Notes under the pieces: generated by a model
Database searches by the model: none
The model's input: only the letters and a program-made list of their open reading frames with translations
What the model was told of the DNA's origin: nothing
From: Prevotella sp902465605
GTDB lineage: Bacteria > Bacteroidota > Bacteroidia > Bacteroidales > Bacteroidaceae
DNA length: 64,000 bases
Assembly (NCBI GenBank): GCA_902465605.1
Contig: CABQNT010000001.1
Location: forward strand, 124,001 to 188,000
Reading direction: 5' to 3'
Position numbers and translations under genes: made by a program
Shown: positions 60,865 through 64,000 of the stretch, piece by piece
Position numbering within the stretch: position 1 is the stretch's first letter
Layout: the number at the start of each line of letters is the position of its first letter

Positions 60865-61935
60865 ATGAAAATAATCAATTGCCAAATACTTTGTTTGTTA
60901 TGGGCTTTCCTTTTAACGGGTTGCTATGGACGAGCACAAGTAGCTGCACAAAAAGAATTAGATATGAACGAACAGGCTGAATTATACTTGGCAGGTGGAT
61001 GCTTTTGGGGTACAGAACACTTTTTGAAGCAAATCAATGGAGTTCTCCGTACAGAAGTTGGATATGCGAATGGGCGTGGACAAAATCCGTCTTATGAGGA
61101 GGTTTGTACAGATCAGACTGGTTTTGCAGAGGCTGTACACGTTGTTTATAATCCTCAAGTATTACCTATTTCTCTACTTTTAACATTGTATTTTAAGACA
61201 ATCAACCCTACCTCTTTAAATAGACAGGGTGGAGATGTCGGTACACAGTATCGCACCGGTATTTATTATACTGATGCACAGGATTTGCCCTTGATTCAAG
61301 CTGAGATGGCCAAGTTGAGCAAAGAATATTCGAAGAAGATACAAATAGAAGTACATCCACTTCGGAATTTCTATGCTGCAGAAGATTATCACCAAGATTA
61401 CTTGGATAAGAATCCTGGAGGATATTGCCATGTTCCACAGGCATTGATGCAGTTTGCGCGTGTAGCCAACAAGGAGACAACCGAATCTTCACGTTATGTG
61501 AAGAAAACGGATGCTGAACTGAAGCAGCTGTTGACACCTTTACAATACGAGGTCACCCAGCAAGCTGCCACCGAGCGTCCTTATGATAATGAATACAATG
61601 ATGAATTTAGGCCAGGCATCTATGTTGATGTAACCACTGGCGAGCCGCTGTTTTTGAGTACCGATAAGTTTGAGTCGGGCTGTGGATGGCCTGCGTTCAG
61701 CAAGCCAATTGACCCACATTTCTTGGAAGAAAAGCAAGATTTGTCTCACGGGATGCAGCGTACTGAGGTGCGAAGTGCAAAGGGTCAATCCCATTTGGGC
61801 CATGTTTTTAACGATGGTCCTAAAGACCGAGGTGGGTTGCGATATTGTATTAACAGTGCTTCTTTGCGTTTTGTACCCAAAGAGGAAATGAAAGCGCAAG
61901 GATATGAAAAGTACCTTATTTTGCTGGAGCATTGA
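60865..61935 (+). CDS. msrAB: Peptide methionine sulfoxide reductase MsrA/MsrB fusion, lipoprotein
   Basis: Envelope repair enzyme of 356 residues that reduces both S- and R-methionine sulfoxide. The start at 60865 gives a lipoprotein signal (LLWAFLLTGC, Cys 20); the longer frame to 60805 begins before the promoter at 60810-60841. The MsrA domain has the catalytic Cys in AGGCFWGTE near 46; the MsrB domain has ESGCGWPAFSKP and the catalytic Cys in RYCINSASLRF near 328. The CxxC zinc pairs of many MsrB proteins are absent. It presumably faces the periplasm and needs a thioredoxin-like electron donor not found nearby. Confidence 0.94.
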   Translation: MKIINCQILCLLWAFLLTGCYGRAQVAAQKELDMNEQAELYLAGGCFWGTEHFLKQINGVLRTEVGYANGRGQNPSYEEVCTDQTGFAEAVHVVYNPQVLPISLLLTLYFKTINPTSLNRQGGDVGTQYRTGIYYTDAQDLPLIQAEMAKLSKEYSKKIQIEVHPLRNFYAAEDYHQDYLDKNPGGYCHVPQALMQFARVANKETTESSRYVKKTDAELKQLLTPLQYEVTQQAATERPYDNEYNDEFRPGIYVDVTTGEPLFLSTDKFESGCGWPAFSKPIDPHFLEEKQDLSHGMQRTEVRSAKGQSHLGHVFNDGPKDRGGLRYCINSASLRFVPKEEMKAQGYEKYLILLEH

Positions 61936-62052
61936 GAAAGGCGGGTTGTCCCGTTGGCTTAATGGACTTTAGTCAATGGGATGAGGGGCTTTCAAGTAGA
62001 GCTTTGAAACGATAGGAGATTTCTCTCTAAAACAAGACTAAAACCAATAGAT

Positions 62053-62778
62053 ATGAGTTTACAAGATATTTTGAATCACCGACGTGCCATCCGTCATTTC
62101 GACCCTGCCAAACCGCTTGACACAGCGCGTGTACGTCATTGCCTGGAGTTGGCTGCTTTGGCACCAACCAGTTCGAACATGCAACTTTGGGAGTGTTATC
62201 ATGTCACCCAACCGAAGGTTCTCAAAAAGCTGACCCATGCTCTTTTAGATCAGCAAACGGCAGAAACCGCACAGCAAATGGTGGTGTTCGTCACGCGCAG
62301 GGACAAGCATCGGGCGCATGCCAAGGCTGTGAAGGCGTTCGAAATAGAGAATGTCATGCAAAACAGTCCGAAGGAGAAACAAGCCAAACGCATCAAAAAA
62401 TGGCAGGTGTATTACGATTTTGTGATGCCATTGTTTTACACTCGCTTCTTCTGGTTGCTGGGATTGTTTCGCAAATTGCTGGCGCAAACCATCGGATTGT
62501 TCCGTCCTATCGTGAAACAGGTGACCGAAGGCGATACGCGCATCACGGTTCATAAAAGTTGTGCCCTTGTCGTTCAGACGTTCATGTTGGCTATGAGTGA
62601 GGAAGGGTATGACACATGTCCTGTTGAGGGATTTGATAGTTGGCTGGTCAAGAAGGCTTTAGGACTTCCTTACCACACGGAAATCAACATGGTTATTACA
62701 TGCGGCGTGCGTCTGCCTGACGGTGTTCGATCCGAACGATACCGCCTTCCATTCGAGCAAGTGTACCATCAAGTGTGA
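62053..62778 (+). CDS. Nitroreductase family protein
   Basis: Predicted FMN-dependent oxidoreductase of 241 residues. The N-terminal motif NHRRAIRHFDPAKPL is near 8-22, APTSSNMQLWECYHV near 37-51 supplies FMN contacts, and the C-terminal segment EEGYDTCPVEGFD near 186 is typical. A segment of about 50 residues in the middle with hydrophobic stretches (FVMPLFYTRFFWLLGLF) is longer than in NfsB-type enzymes and may be the cap over the active site or a membrane contact. The physiological substrate is unknown. Confidence 0.87.
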   Translation: MSLQDILNHRRAIRHFDPAKPLDTARVRHCLELAALAPTSSNMQLWECYHVTQPKVLKKLTHALLDQQTAETAQQMVVFVTRRDKHRAHAKAVKAFEIENVMQNSPKEKQAKRIKKWQVYYDFVMPLFYTRFFWLLGLFRKLLAQTIGLFRPIVKQVTEGDTRITVHKSCALVVQTFMLAMSEEGYDTCPVEGFDSWLVKKALGLPYHTEINMVITCGVRLPDGVRSERYRLPFEQVYHQV

Positions 62779-62845
62779 TTGTTAACGAGTTGACAAGTTT
62801 ACGAGTTGACGAGTTGATGGCTGGTAAGTTGATGAATTGCTAATT
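62779..62845. repeat. 8-bp-period repeat element 3 after the nitroreductase gene
   Basis: Forward units AACGAGTTGACAAGTTTACG, then AGTTGACG, AGTTGATG and a further AGTTGATG follow the nitroreductase stop. No inverse half is visible here, so this is a half element compared with those at 46.7 and 57.9 kb. Confidence 0.65.
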
Positions 62846-62899
62846 TGCCAGCTGTTTGCGTAGGCTTAAACATCGTGTGTTGCGAGTGACAATACAGCA

Positions 62900-62936
62900 T
62901 AAATCCCAGAAGGCATCAAGCCAACTGGGATTTATT
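62900..62936. terminator. Terminator between convergent nitroreductase and DUF349 genes
   Basis: Ten-bp perfect stem TAAATCCCAG / CTGGGATTTA. A T-rich stretch lies after it on the plus strand, so it serves the nitroreductase gene and perhaps both. Confidence 0.75.
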
Positions 62937-62963
62937 TAATTAATGTAAATCGCTATTTTAGCG

Positions 62964-64000
62964 TTATTCAGCATTCTTATTTTCAGCATCGATGGCCTTG
63001 ATTTTCTCACGAATCATCTTACAGTCATCCTTTAATTTCTCTACTTTCCGATTCATTTCGTCCAGCAGGTTGTTGCCTTTTTTACTCGATGCGTTCAGGA
63101 AGCCGAGGTTGTTTTCATAAGTCGTTATCTCCGACTTCAGCTGTTCGTAGCGGTGCATCAGTCTGCCACGCTCGTTGTCCAGCGCATCTTCGCCCATCTT
63201 GGCCATGTTCTTCAAGTTGTTTTTGAAGTTGTCAAGGTGTCGGCGGGCAAACGAAATGTGCAAGTCCTTATACAGCTTGTCCAAGATGTCGTGGTATTCC
63301 TGATAAACGTTATCTTTCTCTTTGTACGGCACATGTCCAATCTTGCTGTATTCGTCCACCAGTTCTTGCACCTTTTCCTTGGTGTTTTCATCAGGTTTTT
63401 CAGCTAACTCTTTTAGCTGGGCGATGATGGCTCGTTTGTTGTCCAGGTTCTCGTGCTCGGTATTTTTCGTGCTTGCATTGGCTTTGTTGCGCGCCTCAAA
63501 GAAGGTGTTGCAAGCCGTAATAAAGTCGTTCCACAGACGGTCGCCTTGTTTTCTGGGTACCATGCCAATGGTTTTCCATTCTTTCTGCAAGGCAATGAGT
63601 TTGTCGCTCGTCGACTTCCAATCCGTGCTGTCGGCCAAAGCCTGTGCTTTCTCCACAAGTTCTTTCTTCTTTTCGGCGTTCTCAGCGAAGCGTTGTTTCA
63701 TCTGCTTGAAGAACTCTGCCTTGTTTTGGAAGAACTGATCGCAGGCTGAGCGGAAACGTTCGAATATTTTGACGTTCATTTTTTGCGGGGCAAACCCTAT
63801 CGTCTTCCATTCTGCCTGAATGGCAATAATCTCCTTTGTATGCTTTTCCCATTCGCCAGCCGTCTTGTATTCCTGTGCAACGATGTCCTCCACCTTCTCG
63901 CAAAGTGCTGTCTTTTTCGTCAGATTTTCTTCTTCCTCCTGGCGCAATGTTTCGAAATGTTGCTGGTGACGCTTGTTGATGACGGTAGACGCAGCCTTAA
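62964..64000 (-). CDS. DUF349 domain-containing protein (partial, N-terminus beyond right edge)
   Basis: The frame is open to the right edge, so the 345 residues seen are the C-terminal part. It is a highly charged, helical protein with repeated DUF349 units; the recurring pattern is LIALQKEWKTIGMVPRK and IIAIQAEWKTIGFAPQK, each followed by a helix ending in FF. The last about 90 residues are coiled-coil-like (LMHRYEQLKSEITTYENNLGF). No function is established for the family. An in-frame TTG at 63947 is not the true start, since homologous sequence continues upstream of it. Confidence 0.85.
   Translation of the reverse strand, partial: KAASTVINKRHQQHFETLRQEEEENLTKKTALCEKVEDIVAQEYKTAGEWEKHTKEIIAIQAEWKTIGFAPQKMNVKIFERFRSACDQFFQNKAEFFKQMKQRFAENAEKKKELVEKAQALADSTDWKSTSDKLIALQKEWKTIGMVPRKQGDRLWNDFITACNTFFEARNKANASTKNTEHENLDNKRAIIAQLKELAEKPDENTKEKVQELVDEYSKIGHVPYKEKDNVYQEYHDILDKLYKDLHISFARRHLDNFKNNLKNMAKMGEDALDNERGRLMHRYEQLKSEITTYENNLGFLNASSKKGNNLLDEMNRKVEKLKDDCKMIREKIKAIDAENKNAE

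Noticed and set aside
61962..61985. A sixth copy of the 22-bp repeat after msrAB
   Set aside because: TTTAGTCAATGGGATGA resembles one core, but no neighbours at plus or minus 22 bp were seen; taken as chance or an isolated relic.

Overview
The window looks like a chromosomal piece of a Bacteroidales bacterium, most likely Prevotella or a close relative. The pointers are the -7 box TAnnTTTG in front of many genes, the gene order parA-parB-DUF5683-lytic transglycosylase-relA/spoT, the pair DUF3822-rsmD, secreted GH3 and GH95 glycosidases, a tricorn-like S41 protease, and a tRNA without an encoded CCA. No prophage, insertion sequence or CRISPR array was seen. Most of the window is core chromosome. 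The accessory material is a surface-glycan cluster, a few secreted glycan enzymes and several families of short intergenic repeats.

Layout: ferritin (cut by the left edge) and a RecD-like helicase (1-2.1 kb); a pseudopilin-like protein, DUF3822 and rsmD (2.2-4.1 kb); dnaG and cardiolipin synthase (4.1-7.6 kb); an etfB-etfA-acyl-CoA dehydrogenase operon interrupted by a palindromic element and by a cassette carrying an S23-type four-helix-bundle gene (8.1-12.7 kb); a secreted GH3 enzyme and a secreted EEP phosphatase/nuclease (12.8-16.7 kb); a PIF1-like helicase, a membrane metallophosphoesterase and a SprT-like protein (16.9-21.6 kb); an S41/tricorn protease with the remnant of another secreted protein behind it (21.7-25.1 kb); a five-gene glycan decoration cluster (25.2-31.4 kb): glycosyltransferase, LicD, opine-dehydrogenase-like enzyme, a nucleotidyltransferase/PLP-enzyme fusion and a flippase; a TPR membrane regulator, two tandem secreted TonB-C-like proteins and Hsp20 behind a sigma-54-type promoter (32-35.3 kb); gpmI, ung, DUF3109 and an AraC regulator (35.5-39.3 kb); a secreted beta-sandwich protein with a GH95 fucosidase (39.4-42.8 kb); alaS, a MerR regulator, relA/spoT, mltD-like, DUF5683, parB and parA (43.3-53.2 kb); surE and lpxB (53.4-55.4 kb); an SGNH esterase; cdsA-ftsH-rsfS; tRNA-Gln(CUG); a lipoprotein MsrAB; a nitroreductase; and a DUF349 protein cut by the right edge.

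The most unusual signal is not a gene. Five intergenic arrays, at about 7.9, 19.4, 31.8, 43.1 and 55.5 kb, consist of four to six quasi-palindromic 17-bp cores placed exactly 22 bp apart (consensus near YAAANTCAWTGASTTTG). The arrays are themselves spaced 11.3-12.5 kb apart. They look like phased binding sites for a dimeric DNA-binding protein, possibly a chromosome-organising one. Their protein partner and function cannot be read from the sequence. Three other repeat families are present: a 197-bp inverted-repeat element between etfB and etfA, the inverted/tandem repeats around the S23-type gene, and 8-bp AGTTGACR arrays at three gene ends.
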